Source of the DNA: Trichomonas vaginalis G3
Taxonomy: Eukaryota > Parabasalia > Trichomonadida > Trichomonadidae
Assembly (NCBI RefSeq): GCF_026262505.1
Contig: NC_067205.1
Location: 6,076,001 to 6,140,000, forward strand
Length of the DNA stretch: 64,000 bases
Direction: 5' to 3'
A program made the position numbers and the translations under genes. Below the pieces are notes generated by a model, which saw nothing but the letters and a program-made list of their open reading frames with translations, was not told the origin of the DNA and made no database searches. Of the stretch, positions 1-9,470 are shown one piece after another. Positions within the stretch are counted from its first letter, which is position 1; the number at the start of each line of letters is the position of its first letter.

Positions 1-185
1 GTCCCTATGGAATGTATGGAAACCCTTATGAACGACCATTTGACCCATTGACTGGTGGAAGTAACTGGTATCATTACGGACGAAGAAGAAAGACAGTCAA
101 GTTGGAGACAGACGTGAAGAAAGCAACTAAAAAAAAATATAAAACCAAAAATAATTGTTATAATTTAAATGAAGAAGTAATTTAA
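1..185 (+). CDS. 3' end of an unrecognised protein-coding gene (5' end outside window)
   Basis: Frame 3 is open from position 3 to a TAA at 183-185 and encodes about 60 residues. The sequence is aromatic and Gly/Asn/Pro-rich at first (PYGMYGNPYERPF), then a basic lysine-rich stretch, ending ...YNLNEEVI. The stop overlaps TAAAA, which fits the TAAA-type polyadenylation signal used by T. vaginalis. The basic tail could be the cytoplasmic end of a membrane protein or a nucleic-acid-binding tail. I do not recognise the family and the rest of the gene lies outside the window. Confidence 0.6.
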   Translation, partial: PYGMYGNPYERPFDPLTGGSNWYHYGRRRKTVKLETDVKKATKKKYKTKNNCYNLNEEVI

Positions 186-1023
186 AACGATTTTATTTAT
201 GATCAAATTTTATATATTTTTTTGGATCAAATCCATTTTAATAGAATTTATATACTATTCATCTATTAGTAAACACTACCGTATATTATTTTTTAAGCTA
301 TCTTATTTTTTGAACTTTTATTCAAATCTTTGGTCGCAAGAAGAATTGCATGATAAATAAAAACATTTAATCAAAGTCAATTTTATTTTTCATATTCAAA
401 TGGACTGAGTGTTAACATTTAACATTTTTTGCTAATTGTCGTCAAAAATTAGGCGTAAAGCAAAAATTGATATTTCATATGGTTTTATGATAGATAAGCA
501 TTATATTCCCACTCATTATATTCGTAAATTTTGAGGTTTATCCTTCGCTTTTAAGATCATTGATTTTGATTTTTATATAAAATAGTTATATATTAGAAAA
601 TAATATGAGTTTATGTGATATTATTTTTCAGAAGATTTTGTGTTCTTCTTCAAAATTTTATTTTTTTATTAAAAAGAATCTTTACAAAATATACATTTAC
701 TTTAATTAATATTTAAAAACGTGCTCTATCAAAAGTTCCAAAAATTCAATATTTTAGCTTTTCTGAGGTGTCACTTTTGATGAATTTCTGTTTATAACAT
801 CACTAATATGCTATAAAATGTCGTGGGCTTTTTTGATAATAAATAGTTTTACCGGTCAAAGTTGAAATTTGTCAAAATACCGAATTCTCAGATAAGATGA
901 ACTATAATGGTAATACTCAGTTTAAATATACTATACTATAGTGTATTACATAATGATATTATATACTTAAATAAAAGTATCAAAAACTCATATTGGTGGA
1001 GATATTAAAACTTTTAAAATTGA
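186..1023. other. AT-rich intergenic DNA, nothing recognised
   Basis: No reading frame of note, no long inverted repeat and no RNA gene was seen. The stretch is A/T-rich with homopolymer runs. Confidence 0.6.
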
Positions 1024-1511
1024 GAGGGTGGGACCGGAGCCTTAATAGGGGGCTCCAATCCAAGGTCAACAAGTGATGGCCAGGTTAAAACTGATGGAAG
1101 CGGGGGAAAACAGAACGAAGGTGGCAAGATGGGTCCTTCTTCAAAGGGCGGATGGTGGAATACAGCCACCTCAAGCTATGGAAAATTTGAAAAGGGAGGT
1201 GATGCATTAGGCGATAATCTTTGTGCTGGACTGGTGGTGGAGGTTGGTATGGAGGTGGATCAGGCAATTATCTTAATGGAGCTGGTGGTGGAGGTTCTGG
1301 ATTTATTTTAACTCTTGATTCTTTTTCTTACGTTCCACCTGGATGTCTCCTTGATCAAAATTACTTCATGACAAATTGCACTTTACGATCTGGAAACGAA
1401 CAATTTATATCGCCAACAGGACAAGTTGTGACAGGAAATCAAGGAAACGGTTTTATTAGAATTACTAAATTATCTAATTTTACGCAAAATGTTAAATATC
1501 AAATAATATAG
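1024..1511 (+). pseudogene. Broken glycine-rich protein gene, 3' part
   Basis: Two adjacent frames together resemble the C-terminal half of the glycine-rich gene at 47772-48704. The first frame (1024-~1220) reads GGTGALIGGSNPRS and further Gly/Ser-rich sequence. The second (~1221-1508) reads GGGGWYGGGSGN..., then a cysteine-containing tail and QGNGFIRIT, which matches SGDGFIRIT at the end of the other gene. The family resembles the Gly_rich domain proteins common in T. vaginalis. There is one frameshift near 1220, and the 5' half and start codon are absent, so I call it a pseudogene. The terminal TAG is made from the TA target of the downstream mariner plus the transposon's first G; without the insertion the frame would continue a few codons beyond 2811. 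Confidence 0.75.
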
Positions 1512-2810
1512 GGTGTCCAAAGGTGCGTTTAGCACAGCGCTCTATATGAGACTATTAAAGGAGATATATGCTGATTATAAATATATAATAAAAAATATGA
1601 ATATATGTATATGATGAGTATGTTGTATTTTGGCGCCATGCCGGGATATAAAATGAATTTTGAGACAAGAGGCGGTTTCGCGGGAAATTTTGGCGGGATT
1701 TTTTTCATTTTTTTAATGAATCATAAAGAAAACATCCTCGCTCTTGCAAAAAAATGCAAAGACTGTAAAAAAATCTACGAGACATTGGTAAAATGCTTCG
1801 GTATGGATGCTCCTAGCTATTCCACTGTAACGTATCATGTTAGGATGTATCACTTCATGAACAAAAAGGCGCCCATCATAAAAATTGACAAAAAATCGCC
1901 GGATCAAAGAAAAATCAAAGCAATTCTTCAAGCGCTAGATGACGACCCAAGAGCATCACTCAGAAGGATAGAGGAGATGACAAAGATACCACGTACAACA
2001 GTCAGTTATTATCTGCACAATTATTTGAACTACAAACTAGCGTATACACGTTGGGTTCCGCACAACCTTAATTCAGTTCAAAAAAAAATCTAGAGTCCAA
2101 TCTTCGAAAGAGCTCCTCTCTATATTGGGTGCGTATCAATCCAAGAAGTTTCGCTTTTTAGTAACAGGGGACGAGTCTTGGTTTCAATATGCAACAGAAG
2201 CCAAAATCATGTGGATCCCGAAGGATGAAAATCCGCAAACATTCCCGAAGAAAAAATTGACACACCAATGATGATGTTGTCGGTTTTTTGGGGCGTGAAT
2301 GGCATCATCGCAATTGATATTCTTCAAAAACCTAATACGATGAATGCTCAGTATCTAATTGACAATGTTCTTACTCAAATTATCAATTCTGATGAGTTTG
2401 AGAAATCCAAACAACAAAAACAAAAGTTTGCAATTCATTTTGATAATTCAAGAGTTCACAAAAGTCATAAGGTAATGAATTACTTGGTGGAAAACAATGT
2501 CAAAGTTGTTCCAAACCCAATTTATTCACCTGATATTGCACCCTCTGACTTTTATTTATTCGGCACGCTAAAAAAGAGAGCTGAAGGACGCGAATTCGCG
2601 AGTCCAGATGATCTTGAAAATTTTGTAAGAGAGCAATTTGAGCAATTTTCTCATGATGATTTAAAGCGTGTCTTTCAAGCCTGGATCGATCGCTGCGAAC
2701 GCGTGATTGAATCCGATGGTGATTATATTTAAATAAACTTTATATATATGTAACTTGTTTATTTCTATTCGCAGTATTCAGGTTTGTGCTAAACACACCT
2801 TTGGACACCC
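1511..2810 (+). mobile_element. Tvmar1-like mariner DNA transposon
   Basis: A 1,300-bp element bounded by inverted repeats: GGGTGTCCAAAGGTGCGTTT... at the left and its complement at the right, with one mismatch in 25 bp. TA dinucleotides flank both ends (1509-1510 and 2811-2812), the mariner target duplication. It encodes one transposase region in the plus direction. Length, termini and coding content match Tvmar1, the mariner amplified in T. vaginalis. The near-identical termini suggest a recent insertion, although the transposase frame is already broken. It lies exactly at the end of a glycine-rich pseudogene. Confidence 0.93.
1716..2732 (+). pseudogene. Mariner (Tc1/mariner family) transposase, frameshifted
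   Basis: Three frame segments cover a mariner transposase. 1716-2093 holds the paired helix-turn-helix DNA-binding part, starting MNHKENILAL. About 2092-2265, one frame over, holds the first catalytic aspartate in FLVTGDESWF. 2268-2732 holds the second aspartate in HFDNSRVHKS and the third in YSPDIAPSDFYLF, the usual DDD triad spacing of mariners. The first break lies at the A8 run near 2081-2088 and the second near 2260. All three catalytic residues are still encoded, so decay is slight. I chose the start at 1716 because upstream codons read like UTR. Confidence 0.9.
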
Positions 2811-3436
2811 TATATCATGCTATATTTTTAATTCCTATTTTTTAATGTTTATATCTCCTTTGACAGTTTTTGAGATTTCTGATTCTTTTTAAATTGTAAA
2901 ACCATCATTTTCTAACCTAATGATGCTTATCCTTTCCGATCAATTATGTTAAGAAATTTACATAGATAGATCATTCATATTGCGCAATTTTGCCAAAAAT
3001 GTGACACTGATAATTGAAGTTGAATACTGTTATAAAAAATAATGCAAACATTGGATCTTCAGAGTTGATTCAAACTTGGGTTTTCTTACAAGTGCAAAAA
3101 ATGCGCAAAAACGATTATTTTACATTCAAACTGCGCAATATTTGAGCGTTTAAAAATCTATCCGCGTAAAGTAGTCAAAAGATGTAAGCGTTTTTTTTTC
3201 AAATGCGCAAAATATGCGCAGATTCAATTTTAAATAATCTTTTTTGCGCATTTTTTCCACCCCCATGTAAAACCCCAAAACTTCAGAATTTTTTACGGGT
3301 AGTATTGTACTTTTTTATCGATATCCGCTGAACATTTTTTGAAGTTCAAACATATTTATTTTTTAATTTGATGTCAAAAAATTAAGATAATGTCAGAAAG
3401 TCGTAAATTCACCCTTAACATTCTTTTTATTCATTT
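2811..3436. other. AT-rich intergenic DNA with a cluster of TGCGCA motifs
   Basis: No convincing gene. Between 2991 and 3250 the palindromic hexamer TGCGCA (often TGCGCAAAA) occurs six times, which is notable in AT-rich DNA. Otherwise A/T runs. Confidence 0.5.
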
Positions 3437-3931
3437 CTAGCATAACAATATAAAATATAATATATGAATAAGATATTGTAAATCATATGGATTATTCACG
3501 TTAGAACATATTTCATAAAATGGAAATTTCTTTAATACCCTAAAATCGAGGAATTGTATCCAAAGATCCACTTGGGTTACGCCTTTATAAATGGTGCCAG
3601 TGTGACCACAATATGGTCCTGGAATTTGATTATTCGAAATTGGCCAATAAGTATTAATCATACCATTGAAAGCATGTGTTGCATCCTTAGTTGATTCTGG
3701 ACAATCATCATTAATAAAATGAATTGAAACATCTTTTGCTTGATTTGCATATAATGGAAAGTTTGATTGATTAAAATAATAATAATCGTGAGGTAATTCT
3801 TTCTCATAACGAAGTAAAATGTTGTATTTCGAGTTAATTTTGAATGTTGAATCAATAAATCCCATGACACTAATGTTGTAAACGAAAACAATAAAAACGG
3901 TTTGACAGAAAAGTAACACTTTACATGGCAA
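3437..3931 (-). CDS. Hypothetical small secreted or membrane protein
   Basis: A 164-residue frame on the minus strand starting MPCKVLLFCQTVFIVF, a hydrophobic segment consistent with a signal peptide or anchor. The body is rich in Tyr, Asn and Asp and contains INTYWPISNNQIPGPYCG. The extreme C-terminus is hydrophobic again (LIHILYFILLC). I do not recognise the family. The gene starts about 35 bp from the first hairpin of the 4-kb array. No clear TCAYTW initiator lies directly upstream, so it may be a decayed or truncated gene. Confidence 0.4.
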   Translation of the reverse strand: MPCKVLLFCQTVFIVFVYNISVMGFIDSTFKINSKYNILLRYEKELPHDYYYFNQSNFPLYANQAKDVSIHFINDDCPESTKDATHAFNGMINTYWPISNNQIPGPYCGHTGTIYKGVTQVDLWIQFLDFRVLKKFPFYEICSNVNNPYDLQYLIHILYFILLC

Positions 3932-3965
3932 AAAATAGAGCCTTACTTTTGAGATACTTGAGATT

Positions 3966-4832
3966 GAAACTGAATCTTATGAGGCGGTGATCTTGAATCA
4001 CTACCTCATAAGGTTCAGTTTCATATAAAATTTGTTGCAATTTGTTATTCTTTTGCAATTATTTCTTATAAGATTTTACATCTTTTAGCGGGGAATGTTT
4101 GTTATCATGTATATATTATAAATATCTACACGATAACGAACATTCCTCGCTAAATTGCTGAGAAACTTTGAGGAAATGTCGAACAATTTCCTCAAAGTTT
4201 CTCAGATTTATATAGATCACTAGAGTCCCCTAGGCACTAATTCTGGTTCAGTACCTAGGAGGCTCTAGTTCTCTAACGAACTGATAAAATGTTTTTAAAT
4301 TTTTGGATATTGCTACCTGTGAAGCACTGACTTCAAGTCAGTACCTCACAGGTAGCAATTACATTGAAAGATGGGAGAAACTTTGTCCGAATGTTAAACT
4401 ATTCGGACAAAGTTTCTCCCATTTGTAGTGGAGATGGAAGGCTTTGAGGTATATTATATTAATGTATACCCCAAAGCCTTCCATCTCCACTTGAAAGTTC
4501 CAAAACTTTGGGTTAATAGTTTGCAATTAACCCAAAGTTTGGACACTTTCTAGAAGGAATTGGAGGGTAAGAGATATACATTCATATGGTATATCTCTTA
4601 CCCTCCAATTCCGTCTTAAAATGGGAGAAACTTTGTCCGAATGTTAAACTATTCGGACAAAGTTTCTCCCATTTTTGAAGGAATTGGAGGCTATGAGATA
4701 CTGATGCAATGTCAGTAACTCATGGCTTCCAATTCCTTCCTAAAACTCATAAAAGTGGACATTACATGCATATAAAATTTGACATGTAAAGTCCACTTTT
4801 TGTGAGCGGGGATTTGACGGAGTCAAATCCCC
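3966..4832. repeat. Hairpin array 1: alternating A and B palindromes
   Basis: Thirteen inverted repeats lie nearly end to end: 3966-4022, 4085-4153, 4158-4205, 4220-4268, 4309-4359, 4371-4422, 4427-4491, 4497-4546, 4553-4615, 4621-4672, 4677-4739, 4751-4800, 4808-4832. From 4309 they alternate strictly. Class A has long arms sharing a core like TATGAGGTAYTGAT; class B is ~50 bp with ~20-bp arms, a core like GAAACTTTG ending in AAT, and an ~8-nt loop. Arms within one hairpin match (some perfectly), but different hairpins differ widely. The B units at 4371 and 4621 are identical and exactly 250 bp apart. No coding frame explains the array. Confidence 0.9.
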
Positions 4833-6448
4833 TTTTTCGTTTACGAGACTAAAGATGTTTTTAGATTTTGTGTAGACAAGTTGTTGAAATGCAACTTCTT
4901 TATCCTTAGAAAAAAATGTACTGCCACTGATGTCATGATGAAAGATCCTAACCCATAGAAATCCATCAATATTTAAGATATCATAATTATGATATCTATA
5001 AATATGCGATAAAACTTATTAGAAATAATATTTGAATTTTGTCAATATTTTTTTATCCAACATTGGTGCAATGTCACGATATGGATAAAATGCACACATT
5101 TGCACACATTTTGACACTTTTCTGACAAGCATCATTCAAATTTGAAGAAAAACCTCTAAATTTCATTCAAATTTCTGTCAAAATGTGTGCAAAATTGAAA
5201 TAGGCACACATTTTGACATACGATTATTTATATACGTTATTTTAATGGTTTCAGAGAAATCTTCGTTACACATTATTGAAGATTACTCAATATTTAAGTG
5301 AATGACTCACTACCACCTGTTTAGAAAAATGGTAGCAAAAAATCCAAATGTCACATATATTATTTCTTATTTCATACAAATAAACTTACAATTATAACCT
5401 CAACTTGTTTGCAAAGCAGAAACTCAATATAAGCAATCGATCAGTAGTGTATTTAAAAGTCGAATTTAAATTTAAAAATTTATAATCTTATTTCGGAACC
5501 AAATAGTATAAATTTAGGACAAAAAGCTACGTGGTGTTGATAACAACTATTAAAATTCAAATATTACTACCATGAACAATACAATGGCTCATATTGATAA
5601 TTGATAAACGTGCATATAAATTGCATATATCATCAATGTCATTAAGTAAAATACATGTATATAAATAGATTAGAAATATTTTTCGGTTAGAATTAAAATC
5701 TATGTAATAAAAAATAAGTTATAAAAATAAATACTGAATTTTTATTTGTAATATAAACTGCTACAATATGCTAGTGTGTACAAATGTATTTGTCGTATTG
5801 ATTTGAAAGATCTTCAACGTATCATGCTGAACCGTTGGGAAAAATTGAATACCCGAGGTTCAGCATACATATAAAAATGAAAGACTTAGAGCCTAGGGTT
5901 AAGCAGGAAGATAGAGGGTACATATGAGATTATCCTCAGTAACTCTCAGGCAAATCTGAGTTTTTGGTCAGATATATAAGATTATTGTGAACGAAAAATT
6001 ATCTAATATAGGCCTAATTGTCATGTGCGCATATAGACATATGTATATATTATATGTTTCTTGTGTTATTATAGGTTAAATCCATAGTTTGATATGTGAG
6101 ATAAATTATATCTTAACACAGAAATCGTTTTTTTATATTATCACAGTAGATCTGAGGGGTACTATATGAGTTATAATATATATTATTAGGAATAAGTATA
6201 TAGATCCAAAATAATGGGAATGCATAATTTATGGCGAACTCAAAACATTTATTTTTATATTATGAGGTTATAAAATTGTTTTATTATATTATATGTGCTC
6301 TGTGCTATTGAAATGTGCTTAAAATGATTCTGCACGCGCAATCACAAAGCAAAACTTCGTAGCGAGCAACAGTTTGTGCAAGGACAGGGAATTTATATTT
6401 TTATCCTTACATAAACTTATAATGTGGTTAAAATGTTCGGTTTGCTCT
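4833..6448. other. Non-coding AT-rich stretch with scattered palindromes
   Basis: No gene seen. Notable inverted repeats: a perfect 22-bp palindrome at 4976-4997 (AGATATCATAATTATGATAT plus CT); 18-bp perfect arms at 5099-5116 and 5176-5193 (TTTGCACACATTTTGACA); an inverted pair TTTTATCCA/TGGATAAAA near 5051-5090; and the hairpin at 5824-5866 listed separately. The rest is A/T-rich. Confidence 0.6.
5824..5866. repeat. 43-bp hairpin, inverted partner of 8996-9038
   Basis: The arms ATGCTGAACCGTTGGG and CCCGAGGTTCAGCAT pair around a loop containing AATTGAATA. A closely related 43-bp hairpin in the opposite orientation lies at 8996-9038, so the pair brackets the clusters at 6.4-8.6 kb. Confidence 0.75.
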
Positions 6449-6877
6449 CACTTTTGTTCCGCAATGTGACATCGTGAACAAAGTTTCCGATCTGAGTGCA
6501 TATATGCAGGGTCTTTTCATGGCACCCTGCATACATGTACTCAGATCGGGAATATTGCCACTTTTGTTCCACGATGTGACATCGTGAACAAAGTTTCCGA
6601 TCTGAGTGCATATATGCAGGGTCTTTCCATGGCACCCTGCATACATGTACTCAGATAAGAAATTTTGCTTAATTGTTTGACATGAATGTCACATTCGAAA
6701 ATCGTTTCTCGAAAGGAGTTTACAATTACAATATATTGTCCTATTGTATTGTAATTGTAAACTCCTTTCGAGAAAAGCTTTCACTTTGTGGCACGAATGT
6801 CACATTCGAAAATCGTTTCTCGAAAGGAGTTTACAATTACAATATATTGTCCTATTGTATTGTAATTGTAAACTCCT
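6449..6877. repeat. Hairpin array 2: two duplicated B+A units with ~110-bp period
   Basis: Two ~110-bp units, each duplicated in tandem. Unit 1 (6449 and 6559) has a short hairpin with arms near CTTTTGTTC / GAACAAAG and a long one, GATCTGAGTGCATATATGCA..., at 6489-6547 and 6599-6656. Unit 2 (about 6679 and 6790) has GAATGTC/GACATTC-type short repeats and a long hairpin with a 27-bp perfect stem (6706-6774). The copy at 6826-6877 has lost the outer part of its right arm. The short reading frames here are by-products of the repeats. Confidence 0.85.
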
Positions 6878-7182
6878 TAGTTCGATTCCTTCATTTTATT
6901 AAATTATAAATATACAATTCTTTCTAATCTTCCTTTTTCATAATTCATTTCTCATTTAAATTCTAAATAATCTAACTCTACTAATCTAGATTTTTTCTAA
7001 TATCAATTTTTCATATACAAACTCTTATTTTTTCTTTCAAAATTCCATTTTCCAATATTTTTTGAAAATTTTACATAATTTTATATATATTTTATTCTAT
7101 TATTATTACATAATAATATTATACATATTAATTGTTTTAATTTTTGAATGCATACGATAATTTTTAATTCAATTTTTAAACG

Positions 7183-8258
7183 AATGTTTTGATGGGACGA
7201 GCTTACTGCTCATAGGCTCATCCCATCAAAACATTCCATTCAAAACTCTGGCCTTCATCGAGGCCAGAGCCAACAATTCATCCCCTCAGAGCCAAGTTCC
7301 TCGACGGTCGTCCTCATTAGGCCTGATCCGAGAGGAACTTGGCTTTGAACGAAAATCACAAGCTCTGGCCTCAGGAAAAGCCAGAGCTTCGCAAACAATC
7401 CTCGGGGCCGGCTTCCTCAAAGACCGCCCTGATTCGGGGCGGCCGGAGAGGAATCCAGTCCCGAGAGAACGTCCATACGAAGCTCTGGCCTTTTCCGAGG
7501 CCAGAGCTTGTAAATACAATCCGCAGGGCCGAGTTTGAGGGAGATCGTCCACATCATTGGCGATCTCCTCTCTTCTCGGCCCTGAAAGACATGCAAATAC
7601 AGGCTCTGGCCATAGCAAAGGCCAGGGCATGGCTTACATTCCCCAGGGCCGGCTTTCCCAAATGCCGCCCTTATCCCGGGCGGCAGGAGTGGAATCCGGC
7701 CCTGGGAAGTAGAAAATACGAAGCTCTGGCCCAAGCAAAGGCCAGAGCCTGCAAAATTCATCCTCAGGGCCGAGTTCTGCGATGATCGTCGATCATGTCG
7801 ACGGTCTCGCAGGAACTCGGCCCTGAAAGACATACAAATACAGGCTCTGGCCCAAGCAAAGGCCAGAGCCTCGCTTACAATCAAATTTGCCGAATCTCAG
7901 GAGATCGTTCAAATCACGGACGGTTTTCCCTGAGATTCGGCAAAATAAGTCAAATTACAGTTCTAGAAAGACTAGAAGGGGGCCCTGACCTTGAGAAAGG
8001 ACCCCCTTCCCGGTCTTTCTGGCGAACTTTGGTTCGCATTGCGAGTGTCTGCTGCGAATCCGGGGCTGAGCAGCAGACACTCGCAATCATATGTCGCGGC
8101 AAGTGCACCTGTGGTGCCAGAATGCACTTGCCGCGACAATTGCGAAATGCAAAGATGATGCCGGAAGGAGCGGCAATACTGGCAAAAGCCACTCCTTCCG
8201 ACACCAGAAAGACTAGAAGGGGCCCTGACCTTGAGAAAGGACCCCCTTCTCGGCCTTT
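7183..8258. repeat. Hairpin array 3: GC-rich, ~120-bp periodic short/long hairpins
   Basis: An island of GC-rich DNA in an AT-rich region, built of alternating short hairpins (AGCTCTGGCC...GGCCAGAGCT) and long ones. Short hairpins start at 7246, 7361, 7481, 7602, 7722 and 7843, a 115-121-bp period. Long hairpins lie at 7287-7347, 7401-7465, 7524-7584, 7642-7706, 7764-7826 and 7885-7945. They share outer bases such as CAGGGCCG but differ internally, each keeping matched arms. After 7965 the pattern continues with other sequences; the hairpin at 7965 recurs at 8206, 241 bp on. Further stems lie at 8038-8087, 8092-8138 and 8157-8202. Reading frames across it are consequences of the palindromes. 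Confidence 0.9.
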
Positions 8259-8326
8259 TTTGTTAAATTTAAGATTATTTCAATTGCAAAATTATTTCAA
8301 AATTCATAATGGATAGTACCATACGA

Positions 8327-8570
8327 AGGTGCAAGTCATAGCAATGGTGCACCATCAATATGAGCCCCATTGCTATGACTTCACCTCGGGATAACCTCGA
8401 TGGGAGGAAAAGTGGAGCAATTCGAAACATTGCTCCACTATACAAGTTCTTGTAAGGATAGGTATATAGTTACCACATCCTTACAAGAACTATTCCTCGC
8501 TTCGAGGTTTTGTCTTGTGATTGTGTGTGCTGTGCCATCCAATGGACAAACGGATAGCACAGCACACACA
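8327..8570. repeat. Further hairpins adjoining array 3
   Basis: Four inverted repeats in 244 bp: 8327-8386 (AGTCATAGCAATGG arms), 8411-8439 (AGTGGAGCAAT arms), 8446-8490 (GTTCTTGTAAGGAT arms) and 8522-8570 (TGTGTGTGCTGTGC arms). CCTCGGGATAACCTCG-like and CCTCGCTTCGAGG sequences lie between them. They are less GC-rich than array 3 but have the same short/long alternation. Confidence 0.8.
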
Positions 8571-8995
8571 TACTAGGCATGATAACCCTTCCTATGAATT
8601 AGGACGCGATAGCCCTGACCTCACCCCGGGATAACTTGCATTTGTACTCATATCCCGATCAATAACATAATTTATATCAAGACACACCTACCACTACATA
8701 ATATAGCATTATATCAACACAATAATAATATATAATGTTAAAAACACACAAATTGATGATATTCATAATATAAATTGGGACCAAAGATCTATATTGAGAC
8801 CTAACTATTATCAAACCTTTATATATAGGAAACATACATTGCACCTATAGAATATTGAATGAAAATTAGATGGTTCTAAAATTCGATATCTGATGCTGAC
8901 CCAAGGTGGTCCTCATTCCTATATATGTTCATCTATACCTAATGTCCTAATATTCATCCATATACATGTTGGGTCTATCTCCATCAGAAGGGTCC

Positions 8996-9038
8996 ATGCT
9001 GAAGTGTGGGTATTCAATTTCCACCCAACGGTTCAGCA
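8996..9038. repeat. 43-bp hairpin, inverted partner of 5824-5866
   Basis: On the minus strand this reads TGCTGAACCGTTGGG, a loop with AATTGAATACCC, then CTTCAGCAT. It closely matches the hairpin at 5824-5866 in the opposite orientation, the same length included. Confidence 0.75.
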
Positions 9039-9470
9039 CGCCTCAAATAAGTATTTTGTAAAGTTTTCGTTTGATTTTCAAGCTTGTTGGAGAAAAATAA
9101 TGAAAATAATTATTTATTTAAGCAATTTACACTAAAAATTTTTATGGAAATTGCAGTTCTAGCAATGTCTTAGAATTTAATTGTCATTTAAAGTGTGAAA
9201 TGCATTGATTTGCTAGTGAATGTAAATCGGGAATACAAAATTAATATAAATGAACGAAAAATCTTCTAAGAACATCCTAAAATCAATCACCCTTTGAGTG
9301 GCTTTCATAATATATCTAGATGATAAACCAGAAATTGAACCAGCATATGGGTCCCATTAGGATAAATTGTAAACTATTCAAAAATAGTTTACAAAATTAA
9401 TTTAGGTAATAATAAAATTTTTAATTGAGATAAATTAAAAAAAATCTTAGGAGAATGTTATGGATTTTCT
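9039..9470. other. Non-coding stretch downstream of the transposase-USP gene
   Basis: No gene. One perfect inverted repeat near 9368-9391 (TTGTAAACTATT / AATAGTTTACAA) lies within about 80 bp of the gene's stop codon and might act in 3'-end formation; that is inference. Confidence 0.5.

Noticed and set aside
2985-3000. TTGCGCAATTTTGCC as an end of the TAGGCAAAATCG element
   Set aside because: The resemblance is partial and the orientation does not fit an element extending towards the TGCGCA cluster or the hairpins.
3966-4832. CRISPR-like array
   Set aside because: There is no constant repeat separated by unique spacers; each unit is a different palindrome, and the genome is eukaryotic.
6880-6889. 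GTTCGATTCC, a possible tRNA B box
   Set aside because: The flanking bases cannot form a T stem and no A box or cloverleaf was found upstream.
7286-8316. Several 84-173 residue reading frames in the GC-rich stretch, on both strands
   Set aside because: All are produced by open frames through palindromes; both strands and several frames are open together, and the products are low-complexity Ala/Arg/Gly-rich.
8893-9135. 80-residue plus-strand frame
   Set aside because: It crosses the 43-bp hairpin at 8996-9038 and has no coding character.
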